In this document: positions 36,595 to 45,615 of the stretch, piece after piece
How the letters are laid out: every line of letters starts with the position of its first letter
How positions within the stretch are numbered: the first letter of the stretch is position 1
Assembly (NCBI RefSeq): GCF_014643175.1
Contig: NZ_BMJH01000003.1
Coordinates: 186,001-250,000, forward strand
From: Hoyosella rhizosphaerae
GTDB taxonomy: Bacteria; Actinomycetota; Actinomycetes; Mycobacteriales; Mycobacteriaceae
DNA: 64,000 bases
Direction of reading: 5' to 3'
Made by a program: the position numbers and the translations under genes
Notes under the pieces: generated by a model
What the model was told of the DNA's origin: nothing
Database searches by the model: none
The model's input: the letters and a program-made list of their open reading frames with translations, nothing else

Positions 36595-38826
36595 ATGCAC
36601 AGTGGGGGAACTAACTCGCCAACTTCACCGCAGCGAGCCAGGTCTCGTTCGTCGTTGTGGGTTGCCATCGTCGTGGCACTGACAGCCGTATTTGCATTGT
36701 CGTCCGTGGGGGCATTGTCGTCCGTGGGGGCACTGTCGTCCGTATTGGCGCCACCTTCAGCGCACGCTGAGGCTCCCTTTGAAATGAAAGAGCGCATCGT
36801 CGACAACGCCGGTGTGCTCGATGAGAGTGATGTTGTTCGTGTCCGCGAGGAATTAAACGCGCTTTCGGACGCGCACCGCATCCGCTTGTGGGTCGTGTTT
36901 ACCGACACCTTCAGTGGGGTGAATGAAGCGACGTGGACGGACCAAACCGTCCAATTGAGTGGCTTCGGGGACGCTGATGTTTTGCTTGCAGTAGCCGTCG
37001 AAGACCGGATTTACCACTTCAATTTGCCGTCGGCCCTCACAGAAATCTCTGCTTCCGACGAACGCTCGATAATGCGCGATGACATAGAGCCTCACCTCGC
37101 GGCAGACAGGTGGGCTGACGCGGCAGTGGGCGCGGCGCAAGGATTGGCACGGGCCGCGGAGCCATCGAGCACAAACCCGATTCCTGGGCTTATCATCCTG
37201 GGCGGCATAGCTGGCGGTATTGGGTTCCTCATTATCCGGTCCCGCAGGAAGTCCCGCGCGGGAGAAGAAAAGGCCCTTCGCCAACTCGCCGAGGTTGACC
37301 TCACCGACCGCAAGGCCGTCGCTGCGTTCCCCACTCCCGTACTTGACCGCAAGGCGCGCGAAATGCTTGTCGACACCGACAACGCAATCCGGTCTAGTGA
37401 AGAGGAACTCGAACGAGCGCGAGACGAATTTGGCGCACCGAGCGTGTCACAGTTCACCCGTGCCATTGAATCGGCGAAACGAAGTCTCGCCTCTGCGTTT
37501 CACATTCGACAGCAACTCGACAACAACAAGGCACTACCGGCGCCGCAGCGCCACCATATGCTTGTTGACCTCGTTTCTACCTGCGCCACGGCAGACAAAA
37601 CGCTCGACGAACAAGTCGATGCTTTTGACGAAATGCGCAACCTTCTCATCAATGCCCCGGAACGAATCAACAGTCTGGCTCAGGACATTGTGGGAGTAAC
37701 TGTTCGCATTGCGAGCGCAGAGTCCACGCTGGAGGGTCTGAAGACGCGCTACTCCCCCGACGTGCTTGCCTCGATCGGAAACAACCCGGCACTCGTGACA
37801 ACGCACCTCGAACTGGCTGACGGCTCGATTAGTTCTGCGCGCGAGGCCCTGGGCCGAGGCGATGCTGCCACCGCTGTGGCTGAGATTCGGGCAGCTGAGG
37901 CTGCGGTCAGTCAAGCGAAAGAACTTTTAGCTGCGGTAGAAAATGCGGAATCGAATATTCGTGACGCGATGAGTTCCCTTCCGCAGGCCTTGAAGGATGT
38001 TGAGCGCGATCTCGAAAAGGCCCGCCACCTCAGCAAGACCGTCGGACTGGGGCGGGAGTCGGCACGAAAACTTGCCGATGCACGCATGCGAGCAGAGGAT
38101 GCCGTCGCCCGCGCACGCGCTATCCGTGACACCGACCCACTTGGAAGCATGGAACACATTGTGCTCGCCGAAGACGCTCTCGATGACGTCCTCGCTGAAG
38201 CTTCACAGACAGCGGAACGCGTCGCTCATGCACAACGCGCACTCGCCAATGACATGTCGGCAGCTCAAGCGCACATCACTGCAGCGCGTGACTTCATCGC
38301 TACGCGCCGCGGGGCGGTCAGCGCCCAACCACGCACCCGGCTGGCCGAGGCGGAACGACACCTAGCCCACGCCCGCGAAGCGTCGCACTCCGACCCTGTA
38401 GCGGCACTGAACTACGCGCGCGGCGCGGTTCAATTGGCTCGGCAGGCACTCGACCAAGCGCATCGCGAGGTGAAGACGTGGGAAGCACAGCAGCAACGGA
38501 CATTTGGCTACATGCCGAGCGGTGCGCACAATCAACGAACGCATTCCAGACGCGGGTCTAGTGGCTCCTCGTTTGGCGGCGCCGCTGGCGGCGCAGTGGT
38601 TGGTGGAATTCTCGGCGGAATCATCACCGAAGCGATGCGCCAGAGCGGCGGAACTAGTTCCCGTCACCGCGGCGGACGTTCTGGGGGAAGCTTCGGCGGA
38701 GGCGGCGCCCGCCGCAGTTCGGGTGTCCGCCGCAGTTCGGGTGTCCGCCGCAGTTCAGGTGTCCGCAGCACCTCATTCGGGGGCCCGCGTACTTCTGGAC
38801 GACGCGGAGGCGGCGGACGTTTCTGA
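36595..38826 (+). CDS. TPM-domain membrane protein with long coiled coil
   Basis: 743 aa. Signal peptide (~18-58), a TPM phosphatase domain outside the membrane (IVDNAGVLDESDVVRVREELNAL...), a transmembrane helix near 195-215 (PGLIILGGIAGGIGFLIIRSRRK), then about 430 residues of cytoplasmic coiled coil rich in Ala/Glu/Arg and a Gly/Ser/Arg-rich tail. Same layout as recalled for M. tuberculosis Rv2345. TPM domains are linked to photosystem repair in plants; the bacterial role is unknown. Two 18-bp triplications shape the protein: ALSSVG x3 in the signal region and RRSSGV x3 in the tail. Confidence 0.9.
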   Translation: MHSGGTNSPTSPQRARSRSSLWVAIVVALTAVFALSSVGALSSVGALSSVLAPPSAHAEAPFEMKERIVDNAGVLDESDVVRVREELNALSDAHRIRLWVVFTDTFSGVNEATWTDQTVQLSGFGDADVLLAVAVEDRIYHFNLPSALTEISASDERSIMRDDIEPHLAADRWADAAVGAAQGLARAAEPSSTNPIPGLIILGGIAGGIGFLIIRSRRKSRAGEEKALRQLAEVDLTDRKAVAAFPTPVLDRKAREMLVDTDNAIRSSEEELERARDEFGAPSVSQFTRAIESAKRSLASAFHIRQQLDNNKALPAPQRHHMLVDLVSTCATADKTLDEQVDAFDEMRNLLINAPERINSLAQDIVGVTVRIASAESTLEGLKTRYSPDVLASIGNNPALVTTHLELADGSISSAREALGRGDAATAVAEIRAAEAAVSQAKELLAAVENAESNIRDAMSSLPQALKDVERDLEKARHLSKTVGLGRESARKLADARMRAEDAVARARAIRDTDPLGSMEHIVLAEDALDDVLAEASQTAERVAHAQRALANDMSAAQAHITAARDFIATRRGAVSAQPRTRLAEAERHLAHAREASHSDPVAALNYARGAVQLARQALDQAHREVKTWEAQQQRTFGYMPSGAHNQRTHSRRGSSGSSFGGAAGGAVVGGILGGIITEAMRQSGGTSSRHRGGRSGGSFGGGGARRSSGVRRSSGVRRSSGVRSTSFGGPRTSGRRGGGGRF
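36694..36747 (+). repeat. three 18-bp tandem repeats in signal-peptide coding region
   Basis: Units gcattgtcgtccgtgggg at 36694, 36712 and 36730 (the third diverged at its end) encode ALSSVG three times in the TPM protein signal peptide. Confidence 0.9.
38710..38763 (+). repeat. three 18-bp tandem repeats in TPM protein tail
   Basis: Units cgccgcagttcgggtgtc at 38710, 38728 and 38746 (one substitution in the last) encode RRSSGV three times in the basic C-terminal tail. Confidence 0.92.
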
Positions 38827-38828
38827 CA

Positions 38829-38879
38829 CAAAGAACGGTGTGCCTGGACCTTGCGGCCAGGCACACCGTTCTTTGTTTA
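38829..38879. terminator. bidirectional hairpin terminator
   Basis: A 19-bp perfect stem (CAAAGAACGGTGTGCCTGG and its complement, 9-nt loop) lies between the convergent TPM gene and glyS. The arms end in short A/T runs on both sides (CTTTGTTTAC and TTTGTGTC), so it can serve both transcripts. Confidence 0.88.
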
Positions 38880-38891
38880 CGCTGCTGTTAT

Positions 38892-40280
38892 TTATGCGCC
38901 GATGAGGTGCTTGGCTAGGTAGCCTTCGACCTGATCGAGCGCAATGCGTTCTTGACTCATGCTGTCACGTTCACGCACGGTGACCGCTTGGTCATCGAGC
39001 GTGTCAAAGTCGACAGTGATGCAGAACGGTGTGCCGATCTCGTCTTGACGGCGGTATCGGCGGCCGATTGCCCCTGCATCATCGAAGTCAACGTTCCAGT
39101 GCTGCCGAAGTTTCGCCGCGAGATCTTTCGCCTTGGGGGTCAAGTCTGCGTTGCGGCTGAGCGGCAGCACAGCGGCTTTGACTGGTGCGAGACGTCGGTC
39201 AAGGCGCAACACGACACGAGTGTCGACGCCGCCCTTGGCGTTTGGTGCCTGGTCTTCGTAGTAGGCGTCTACGAGGAAAGCCATGAGCGACCGTGTTAAC
39301 CCTGCTGCAGGTTCGATAACGTACGGCGTGTAACGGGTGCCGGTCGTTTGGTCGTAGTACGACAGGTCAACGCCAGACGACTTGGCGTGGGTTGATAGGT
39401 CGTAGTCGGTCCGGTTGGCGACGCCCTCAAGCTCGCCCCATCCGCTGCCTGAGAACCCGAATAGGTACTCGATGTCAACGGTGCGCTTGGAGTAGTGCGA
39501 GAGCTTGTCCTTGGGGTGCTCAAATAGGCGCAAGTTTTCTGGGTTGATACCGAGGTCGGTGTACCACTTGAGTCGGTAGTCGATCCAGTACTGGTGCCAT
39601 TCTTCATCGCTTCCGGGTTCGACGAAGAACTCCATTTCCATCTGCTCGAACTCACGCGTGCGGAAAATGAAGTTTCCTGGGGTGATTTCGTTGCGGAAGC
39701 TCTTGCCGATTTGCCCGATGCCGAAGGGTGGCTTCTTTCGAGCGGAAGTCATGACGTTGGCGAAGTTGACGAAGATGCCCTGCGCTGTTTCGGGGCGAAG
39801 GTAGTGGAGGCCTTCTTCGTCATCAACTGGTCCGAGGAAGGTTTTCATCAACCCGGAGAATGCTCGTGGCTCTGTCCACTTGCCTGGTTGCCCTGTGTCG
39901 GGGTCGTTGATGTCAGCGAGACCGTTGGCCGGTGGTTTGCCATGTTTGGCTTCGTAAGCCTCGATGAGGTGGTCTGCCCGATACCGCTTGTGTGTGTAGA
40001 GCGATTCGACAAGCGGGTCAGAGAAGACTTCAACGTGTCCGGATGCTTCCCACACTTGCCGTGGGAGGATCACGGACGAGTCGAGGCCCACGACGTCGTC
40101 GCGGCTGGTGACCATGTTTCGCCACCACTGCTTTTTGATGTTTTCTTTGAGTTCTACACCGAGTGGTCCGTAGTCCCAGGCGGAGCGTGTTCCGCCGTAA
40201 ATTTCACCGCAGGGGAAAACGAGGCCGCGGCGCTTGCATAGGTTGACTACCGTGTCGATTCGGTTGGACTTGCCTGCCAC
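38892..40280 (-). CDS. glyS: glycyl-tRNA synthetase, homodimeric type
   Basis: 462 aa. Class II synthetase of the eukaryotic/archaeal-like alpha2 type: [31 protein letters not shown] at the start, motif 2 [25 protein letters not shown], motif 3 near [14 protein letters not shown], anticodon-binding domain at the C-terminus. It charges tRNA-Gly. GTG 40280. It is divergent from smtB across about 230 bp, the same arrangement as Rv2357c/Rv2358 (from memory). Confidence 0.97.
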   Translation of the reverse strand: MAGKSNRIDTVVNLCKRRGLVFPCGEIYGGTRSAWDYGPLGVELKENIKKQWWRNMVTSRDDVVGLDSSVILPRQVWEASGHVEVFSDPLVESLYTHKRYRADHLIEAYEAKHGKPPANGLADINDPDTGQPGKWTEPRAFSGLMKTFLGPVDDEEGLHYLRPETAQGIFVNFANVMTSARKKPPFGIGQIGKSFRNEITPGNFIFRTREFEQMEMEFFVEPGSDEEWHQYWIDYRLKWYTDLGINPENLRLFEHPKDKLSHYSKRTVDIEYLFGFSGSGWGELEGVANRTDYDLSTHAKSSGVDLSYYDQTTGTRYTPYVIEPAAGLTRSLMAFLVDAYYEDQAPNAKGGVDTRVVLRLDRRLAPVKAAVLPLSRNADLTPKAKDLAAKLRQHWNVDFDDAGAIGRRYRRQDEIGTPFCITVDFDTLDDQAVTVRERDSMSQERIALDQVEGYLAKHLIGA

Positions 40281-40450
40281 TGAAGGTGCACTCCATCTTG
40301 TCGCGAGGTGTCTGCGCTGTTGTGTCAGCGAGGAGAAACTTGCCAGTCTAGGTCAGTCTAGGCAACGGGGTTCCGAAGTCTAAACCGGTGTGGTGTTTGT
40401 GGCGCGTTCTCGGGGGCTTCTTGGCACGATACGCCATTCCCGTGACAGTA

Positions 40451-40488
40451 TTGACATGCACAGTCACGCATATAATAATGGTTATTAT
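40451..40488 (+). promoter_or_regulatory. smtB promoter with overlapping AT-rich operator
   Basis: TTGACA at 40451-40456 is followed by TATAAT (40471, 14-nt spacing) or AATAAT (40474, 17-nt spacing). A dyad ATAATAA-TGG-TTATTAT at 40472-40488 covers the -10 and the likely transcription start, a position expected for autorepression by SmtB. Confidence 0.7.
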
Positions 40489-40507
40489 TTCCAATAAGGT
40501 GAACGGA

Positions 40508-40885
40508 GTGACCCTGAATACCAACACTGCCGTCAATCACGATCCACTTGACCATGACGAGGAGCACACCAAACCAACCACACCCGCCGCTCCCCTCCCG
40601 CCGCAGAAGACACTGATCGCCGCCGGTGAACTATTGCGCGCCCTCGCTGCCCCCGTGCGCATCGCCATCGTTCTCCAACTGCGCGAATCAGAACGGTGCG
40701 TCCACGAACTCAAAGACGCACTCGGTGTTACCCAACCGCTCATCAGCCAGCACCTACGAGTCCTAAAAGCGGCAGGAGTGGTACATGGCGAGCGATCGGG
40801 GCGGGAAGTTCTCTACCGCCTTGTCGACGACCATCTCGCACACATCATCACCGATGCAATCGCCCATGCCGAGGAGTCCTCATGA
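40508..40885 (+). CDS. smtB: SmtB/ArsR-family zinc sensor repressor
   Basis: 125 aa. Winged helix with LAAPVRIAIVLQL and QPLISQHLRVLKAAGVV, and a complete alpha-5 metal site D107-x-H109-x10-H120-x2-E123, the zinc-sensing type of SmtB/CzrA. A disordered His/Asp-rich N-terminus (~35 residues) is added. In mycobacteria SmtB (Rv2358) represses the smtB-zur pair and zinc releases it (from memory). GTG 40508 has AAGG 8 nt upstream. The in-frame ATG 40478 lies inside the operator and likely upstream of the transcript start. It overlaps zur by 4 nt (ATGA). Confidence 0.93.
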   Translation: MTLNTNTAVNHDPLDHDEEHTKPTTPAAPLPPQKTLIAAGELLRALAAPVRIAIVLQLRESERCVHELKDALGVTQPLISQHLRVLKAAGVVHGERSGREVLYRLVDDHLAHIITDAIAHAEESS

Positions 40886-41307
40886 CGACGACCAGTTCAA
40901 GCAAGCGCCCCGCACCAACTATTGGCGTGCGATCAACTCGTCAGCGAAGCGCTGTGTCCGCACTCCTCGACGATGTTGATGAGTTCCGCTCAGCCCAGGA
41001 ATTGCATGAAGAGCTCCGCCGCCGCGGCGACGGCATCGGCCTCACCACGGTATATCGAACTTTGCAATCACTCGCCGAAAGCGGCGCTGTCGACGTTCTC
41101 CGCAACGACACGGGCGAAGCGCTGTACCGACGGTGTTCGACAACCCATCATCACCACCTGGTGTGCCGAGAGTGCGGGTTCACTGTCGAAGTGCAAGGCG
41201 AGGAAGTAGAACAGTGGGCGCGCAACGTCGCAGACCGCCACGGCTTCACAGAAATCACGCACATGGTGGAAGTTTTCGGCATGTGTCAGACCTGCCAGAA
41301 ACGCTGA
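40882..41307 (+). CDS. zur: Fur-family zinc uptake regulator
   Basis: 141 aa. Fur fold with the winged helix GLTTVYRTLQSLAESGAVD, a HHHH run (89-92) and two CxxC pairs (C95/C98, C135/C138) that bind structural zinc, as in Zur/FurB. It represses zinc acquisition genes when zinc is plentiful. GAGGAG lies 5 nt before ATG 40882, and the ATGA overlap couples it to smtB. The adjacent downstream ABC importer is an obvious candidate target. Confidence 0.95.
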   Translation: MTTTSSSKRPAPTIGVRSTRQRSAVSALLDDVDEFRSAQELHEELRRRGDGIGLTTVYRTLQSLAESGAVDVLRNDTGEALYRRCSTTHHHHLVCRECGFTVEVQGEEVEQWARNVADRHGFTEITHMVEVFGMCQTCQKR

Positions 41308-41348
41308 CCGTTTAGCCTGTTTTGCGCATAACCCCTCCGCCGGTAAGG

Positions 41349-41386
41349 TTCGGTACACCATTTTCTTCGGGTGACCGAAACTTTTA
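41349..41386 (+). terminator. possible terminator or attenuator between zur and the ABC importer
   Basis: TTCGGTaCACC pairs with GGTGACCGAA (one bulge, 10-nt loop), followed by ACTTTTAC. It could end the smtB-zur transcript or modulate read-through into the importer genes, which start only about 30 bp later. Confidence 0.45.
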
Positions 41387-41412
41387 CTCAGCAGAGGCGA
41401 TACTTAAAAGTT

Positions 41413-42426
41413 ATGACGCTAAAAATAGTCGCGACCGTTATTGGCGCAGGCCTAGCCGCAACCGTCAGCGCGTGCGGGACCGCAGACCCGGTTAGCGACT
41501 CCTATGTCGTCGCTTTTAAGGTCGCAGAGGATCGCCAAGAGTTTGTCGAATCCGCAGACGCCCTCGCCCAGTGGATTACTGATGCCACCGGCACTCCAAC
41601 GGATGTTTTAACGGTTTTGGACGACCAAGCTCAGATCACCGCCCTAGCAACTGGCCAGGCCGATGTGGCGTACATGTCCGGCGGGCCATCATGGATCGCA
41701 TGGTCAACATTTGGCGCCGAAGCAATTGCGGCTGCCGTCCAGGAAGGTGGCGACACCTCCTATATCGCAGGGTTCTGGACACTTGCCGACTCCGGAATCA
41801 ATGACATTGAAGGCATGCGCGGAACCCGTAGCTGCCACACCGGTGAGCTCGCCGGAACCGGCATGCTCGTCCCCATGGGCTACCTCATCGGGCACGGCTA
41901 CATCGACATGACCGACCTCGACACCGACGACATCTCAAGCCTGCGACAAGCCCGCGAGCAGTTCTTCGCCAGTTCCAAAATCGGTGGCGGCTACCTTGGC
42001 GCACTTCAGTGCCTATCCACGGGGGAAGGCGACGTCGCCACCGGGCGCAGCACCGCGTGGAATGATTTCTGTGGCACCGAAGACCCACAACCGTGGTGTC
42101 TACCCCGGTCAGCGTATGAGTGGGTACCTGCATCAGGCGGAGCAGATCCAGCTCTTGAAGGCACCGGTGGACTAGTGCGAGTACCGAGTCACCCAGTCAT
42201 GGTCTCCCCCACGCTTCCAGACAGCGACCGAGCCGCTCTACAACAAGCCTTTCTCGCACTCTCGGACAATGCACTCTCGGACAATGAGTCCGGGCAGCAG
42301 ATCCTGACAGAAATTCTTGGCGCAGAGAGTTTCCGCACCGTGACCGCGGAAAGCCACCTAGCCCCATATGGCGACGTCGTGCAGCATGTCCCCGGCATAG
42401 AGAACCACTTCGGCGGGGGCAACTAA
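41413..42426 (+). CDS. transferrin-like/PhnD-superfamily solute-binding lipoprotein
   Basis: 337 aa lipoprotein: signal MTLKIVATVIGAGLAATVSA with lipobox VSAC (C21). The rest belongs to the PhnD/SsuA/transferrin binding-protein superfamily. It shows features I recall from vertebrate transferrin lobes: RGTRSCHTG (139-144 region; transferrin has GKKSCHTG), GYLGALQCL...GDVA (transferrin GYSGAFKCL...GDVA), VPSH (257-260), and the aligned Y117, Y194 and H260 that would be metal ligands. Besides C21 there are exactly four cysteines (141, 200, 220, 229), matching two transferrin disulfides. The aspartate ligand and anion-binding Arg are not conserved. A 15-bp duplication gives ALSDN twice. The cargo, metal or oxyanion, is unknown. 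The neighbours are zur and smtB. Confidence 0.85.
   Translation: MTLKIVATVIGAGLAATVSACGTADPVSDSYVVAFKVAEDRQEFVESADALAQWITDATGTPTDVLTVLDDQAQITALATGQADVAYMSGGPSWIAWSTFGAEAIAAAVQEGGDTSYIAGFWTLADSGINDIEGMRGTRSCHTGELAGTGMLVPMGYLIGHGYIDMTDLDTDDISSLRQAREQFFASSKIGGGYLGALQCLSTGEGDVATGRSTAWNDFCGTEDPQPWCLPRSAYEWVPASGGADPALEGTGGLVRVPSHPVMVSPTLPDSDRAALQQAFLALSDNALSDNESGQQILTEILGAESFRTVTAESHLAPYGDVVQHVPGIENHFGGGN
42256..42285 (+). repeat. 15-bp tandem duplication in binding-protein gene
   Basis: Two identical adjacent copies of gcactctcggacaat encode ALSDN twice, on a predicted surface helix of the binding protein. Confidence 0.93.
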
Positions 42427-42430
42427 CCGC

Positions 42431-43141
42431 GTGCTCAGCACACAAAACCTGTCCTGCGGATATGACCCCCGGTACCCAGTAATCTCGGGGGTCGATCTGT
42501 CAGTGGCGCCCGGCGAACTAGTGGCATTGGCGGGCCCGAGCGGTGCAGGAAAATCCACCCTGGTCAAGACCCTTGCGGGACTCATCCGCCCACTCTCCGG
42601 GAGCTTGCATCGGCCTTCACACCACCAGGCCGTGAGCTACATCCCACAAGGGCTCGGCCTGGTCCGTCATTCCAGCGTGCTCCGCAACGTACTGCTCGGC
42701 ACACTGCCGCGACGGATGAGCCGCACTGGTATGGGCAATCTCCTCGGCTCATTTACCGCCGACCAGACACACGCCGCCAGAAGCGCACTCGCTGCGGTCG
42801 GACTATCGGGGTCCGCCGATAAGCGCCCGGACGAACTGTCTGGCGGGCAGCGTCGACGAGTCGCGGTCGCTCGCGCGCTCGCCGCGGAACCTGCCGTTCT
42901 CATTGCTGACGAAGCGCTGTGCGAACTCGACCATCGCACCCGCGATACCGTCGTGACCGCTCTCACCGACCTCAGATCGCGCTGCGGCACAGCAGTGATT
43001 CTGGTTGAGCACGACCTCGAACTGGTCTGTCGCGTTGCCGACACGGTGTGTTGTGTTGGCGCAGGCACCATCGAAGCGACGCTGCACCCTAGCCCGGAGC
43101 GGTATCAGTTGGCCCACAAGATCGTGGCGAACCATGTTTAG
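42431..43141 (+). CDS. PhnC-like ABC transporter ATP-binding protein
   Basis: 236 aa. Walker A GPSGAGKST, Q-loop YIPQGLG, signature LSGGQRRRVAVARAL, Walker B VLIADEALCELD, H-loop VEHD. It is closest in style to PhnC/phosphonate-type ATPases, but the usual ADEP(T/V) after Walker B is ADEAL. It powers the adjacent importer. GTG 42431 lies 4 bp after the binding-protein stop. The 3' end overlaps the permease start by 8 nt. Confidence 0.9.
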   Translation: MLSTQNLSCGYDPRYPVISGVDLSVAPGELVALAGPSGAGKSTLVKTLAGLIRPLSGSLHRPSHHQAVSYIPQGLGLVRHSSVLRNVLLGTLPRRMSRTGMGNLLGSFTADQTHAARSALAAVGLSGSADKRPDELSGGQRRRVAVARALAAEPAVLIADEALCELDHRTRDTVVTALTDLRSRCGTAVILVEHDLELVCRVADTVCCVGAGTIEATLHPSPERYQLAHKIVANHV

Positions 43142-43898
43142 GCGAATCACTGTCGCGCTCATCGCGGTAGCAGCGATCGCAAGTGTGTTCAGCCTCGATT
43201 TGGGGGGCCGTCAGCTCAGCCGAAGCATGACCAATGCGTGGATGTTCTTTGAGCGCGCAGTTCCGCCGGACGCATCGGTCATTCCGCTTGCGGCCCGGGC
43301 GATGGTGGAAACATTGCAGATGGCGCTTCTCGGCACACTCGCCGCTACCGTTGTTGCCGTACCACTGTCACTGCTCGCGGCACGCAACGTCTATCCCGGC
43401 GTGATCGGTGCGGTATCACGTACGGTTCTTGCCTGCCTCCGCGTGATGCCAAGCATCCTGTGGGCACTAATCTTTGTCGCAGTTGTCGGGCTCGGTCCGC
43501 TTGCCGGAGTGCTCGCGCTGACGGTGTACTCAGTGGGGATGCTGGGAAAATTGCAGTACGAAGCAATCGAGGGGCTGCCCAGAGATGCCGCCGAGGCGCT
43601 CACTGGCTGCGGGGTGTCACGGATCCACATCATTCGTCATGCTGTAATTCCCGAATCAGCAAACCAGCTTCTCGCACATGTGCTGTTCGTATTTGAGTAC
43701 AACGTGCGCCACGGCTCTGTGCTCGGCATTGTGGGCGCAGGAGGCATCGGCACGCTACTAACGGGTTACCTCACGTTTTTCCAGATGGACAAACTCGTCG
43801 TGGTACTCGCTGTCATCCTGGTGACAGTGTTGGTCATTGATGCGGCAAGCCATCACGTTCGCCGCAAGTTCACAGACCGGGCCGTCAGCTTCGTCTAA
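43134..43898 (+). CDS. PhnE-like ABC transporter permease
   Basis: 254 aa with about six transmembrane segments. The EAA loop reads DAAEALTGCGVSRIHIIRHAVIPE, and the PhnE-type end SVLGIVGAGGIGTLLTGYL is present. It forms the channel of the importer with the preceding ATPase and the transferrin-like lipoprotein. ATG 43134 lies inside the ATPase gene, so translation is coupled. It is convergent with uppS across 15 bp. Confidence 0.9.
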   Translation: MFRRITVALIAVAAIASVFSLDLGGRQLSRSMTNAWMFFERAVPPDASVIPLAARAMVETLQMALLGTLAATVVAVPLSLLAARNVYPGVIGAVSRTVLACLRVMPSILWALIFVAVVGLGPLAGVLALTVYSVGMLGKLQYEAIEGLPRDAAEALTGCGVSRIHIIRHAVIPESANQLLAHVLFVFEYNVRHGSVLGIVGAGGIGTLLTGYLTFFQMDKLVVVLAVILVTVLVIDAASHHVRRKFTDRAVSFV

Positions 43899-43913
43899 TT
43901 GATGAACGAACGA

Positions 43914-44729
43914 TTACTGCGCACCGCCGTAGCGCCTGTCCCGTTTGGCGAACTCGACACATGCCCGCCAGAGGTCACGCCTGTCGAAGTCGGGGAACAA
44001 TGTTTCTTGGAAAACGAACTCCGCATAAGCGGATTGCCACAGCAAGAAATTCGAGATCCGCATCTCACCTGATGGTCGCAGGAAAAGGTCGACGTCAGGC
44101 ATATCTGGTTCATCGAGGTGACGCGCAAACATCGCCTCTGTGATCTTTTCGGGATTGATTGTGCCAGCAGCCGCCTTGCGCGCGAGCTCCCGTGCAGCAT
44201 CGACGATCTCGGCCCGTCCCCCATAATTCACACACATCGTCAACGTCATCACTGTGTTGTCTTTGGTGAGCTCTTCGGCTACCTCCAACTCGCGGATGAC
44301 GCTGCGCCACAACCGCGGACGACGACCTGCCCAGCGAACACGCACACCCATCTCGTGCATCTCGTCACGCCGTCGGCGGATCACGTCACGGTTGAAACCC
44401 ATGAGGAAACGTACTTCGTCAGGGCTGCGCCGCCAATTTTCGGTGGAAAAGGCGTATGCAGAGAGCCACGTGACTCCGATGTCGATGCAACCACTCACCA
44501 CATCCATGAGGACGGCTTCACCGCGTTTGTGGCCTTCAGTCCGCGGCAACCCCCGCTCTTGGGCCCAGCGCCCGTTGCCGTCCATCACCAAGGCGACGTG
44601 TTTGGGTACTAGTTCTTGGGGCAACTTAGGCGGTTGCTCCCCCGATGGGTGCGGATCTGGCGGACGAAACGCGTGCGCATCGGCCGTCGGTTTCTGCCAG
44701 GAGGATGGTCGCTGAGTCACACGCCCCAT
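43914..44729 (-). CDS. uppS: long-chain cis-prenyl diphosphate synthase
   Basis: 271 aa. Z-prenyltransferase with [38 protein letters not shown], and the end [27 protein letters not shown]. In mycobacteria this enzyme makes decaprenyl diphosphate, the lipid carrier for peptidoglycan and arabinogalactan. An N-terminal polar extension of ~45 residues precedes the fold. ATG 44729 is chosen; GTG 44720 is also possible. recO lies 42 bp upstream on the same strand, as in mycobacteria. Confidence 0.95.
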   Translation of the reverse strand: MGRVTQRPSSWQKPTADAHAFRPPDPHPSGEQPPKLPQELVPKHVALVMDGNGRWAQERGLPRTEGHKRGEAVLMDVVSGCIDIGVTWLSAYAFSTENWRRSPDEVRFLMGFNRDVIRRRRDEMHEMGVRVRWAGRRPRLWRSVIRELEVAEELTKDNTVMTLTMCVNYGGRAEIVDAARELARKAAAGTINPEKITEAMFARHLDEPDMPDVDLFLRPSGEMRISNFLLWQSAYAEFVFQETLFPDFDRRDLWRACVEFAKRDRRYGGAQ

Positions 44730-44771
44730 CTTGCCCGATGGTGGTCCGTTGTAGTGCAACAGGTGGCGCGG

Positions 44772-45551
44772 TTACACCACTGCAGCGGCAGAATCTGGTG
44801 TCTCGGCGATAGCGTGCGGCCGGGTTCGCTCGATCAGCGGGAGGGAACGGAGTTGTTGTTCGAGATGCCACTGCAGGTGCGCTGCGGTGAGACCACTCGC
44901 ATTGCGCCGCACCTGTGCCGACGTGTCAATTGCTGAACTCCAATCACCGCGCACCAGCGCCTCCATGAGGTCCAGCACACCGAGCGGCGGGGTGGCCGCG
45001 CCGCTGGGCCGGCAATGAACACACACGGCGCCTCCTGCCGCGACGTGAAAAGCGCGGTGCGGCCCAGGTGCGCTACATCGTGCGCAATCAGTGAGCGCTG
45101 GCGCCCAGCCAGCAAGGCCCATCGCGCGAAGCAGGTATGCATCAAGGATCAGCTCGATGGGACGTTCCCCCACAGTTACCGCTTTAAGAGCACCGACAGT
45201 GAGGTGGTAGAGCCGGGTAGCGGGTGCGCGTTCTTCACCTGCGAGCCGTTCCGCAGTTTCAAGCACTGCGCATGCCGCCGTGTACTTACCGTACTCAAGC
45301 ACGATATCGGCGCTGAAGGTGTGGAGCGCTTGCACCTGGGTGACGATGTCAAGGTTGCGGCCGGGATGAAGAAGAATATCGACGTGATTAAACGGCTCTA
45401 GCCGTGCACCGAACTTTGATCGTGTGCGCCGAACACCCTTGGCGACGGCCCGAACTATCCCGTGCTCACGGGTAAGCAAAGTGAGGATGTAGTCGGCTTC
45501 GCCCAACTTATGTTGGCGAAGAACGACGGCGGATTCCCTGTAATACCTCAC
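44772..45551 (-). CDS. recO: DNA repair protein RecO
   Basis: 259 aa. OB-fold start YRESAVVLRQHKLGEADYILTLLTREHG, VRAVAKGVRRTRSKFGARLEPF, HPGRNLDIVTQ, and a zinc module (DCARCSAPG...VCVHCRPSG). RecO loads RecA on SSB-coated single strands and anneals DNA. GTG 45551 agrees with the mycobacterial N-terminus; the longer frame to 45716 lacks coding character. It is followed by uppS and preceded by the response regulator gene at 45616. Confidence 0.95.
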   Translation of the reverse strand: MRYYRESAVVLRQHKLGEADYILTLLTREHGIVRAVAKGVRRTRSKFGARLEPFNHVDILLHPGRNLDIVTQVQALHTFSADIVLEYGKYTAACAVLETAERLAGEERAPATRLYHLTVGALKAVTVGERPIELILDAYLLRAMGLAGWAPALTDCARCSAPGPHRAFHVAAGGAVCVHCRPSGAATPPLGVLDLMEALVRGDWSSAIDTSAQVRRNASGLTAAHLQWHLEQQLRSLPLIERTRPHAIAETPDSAAAVV

Positions 45552-45615
45552 GCCACTAGTTTGCCACTGCTGTCGGACATTCTGGGTGCCACTCGTTTCG
45601 TGTCCCTGAATGGAC

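Noticed and set aside
41413-43898. Phosphonate or phosphite importer
   Set aside because: The ATPase and permease are PhnC/PhnE-like, but there are no C-P lyase or phosphite genes, and the binding protein has transferrin-like cysteines and ligands.
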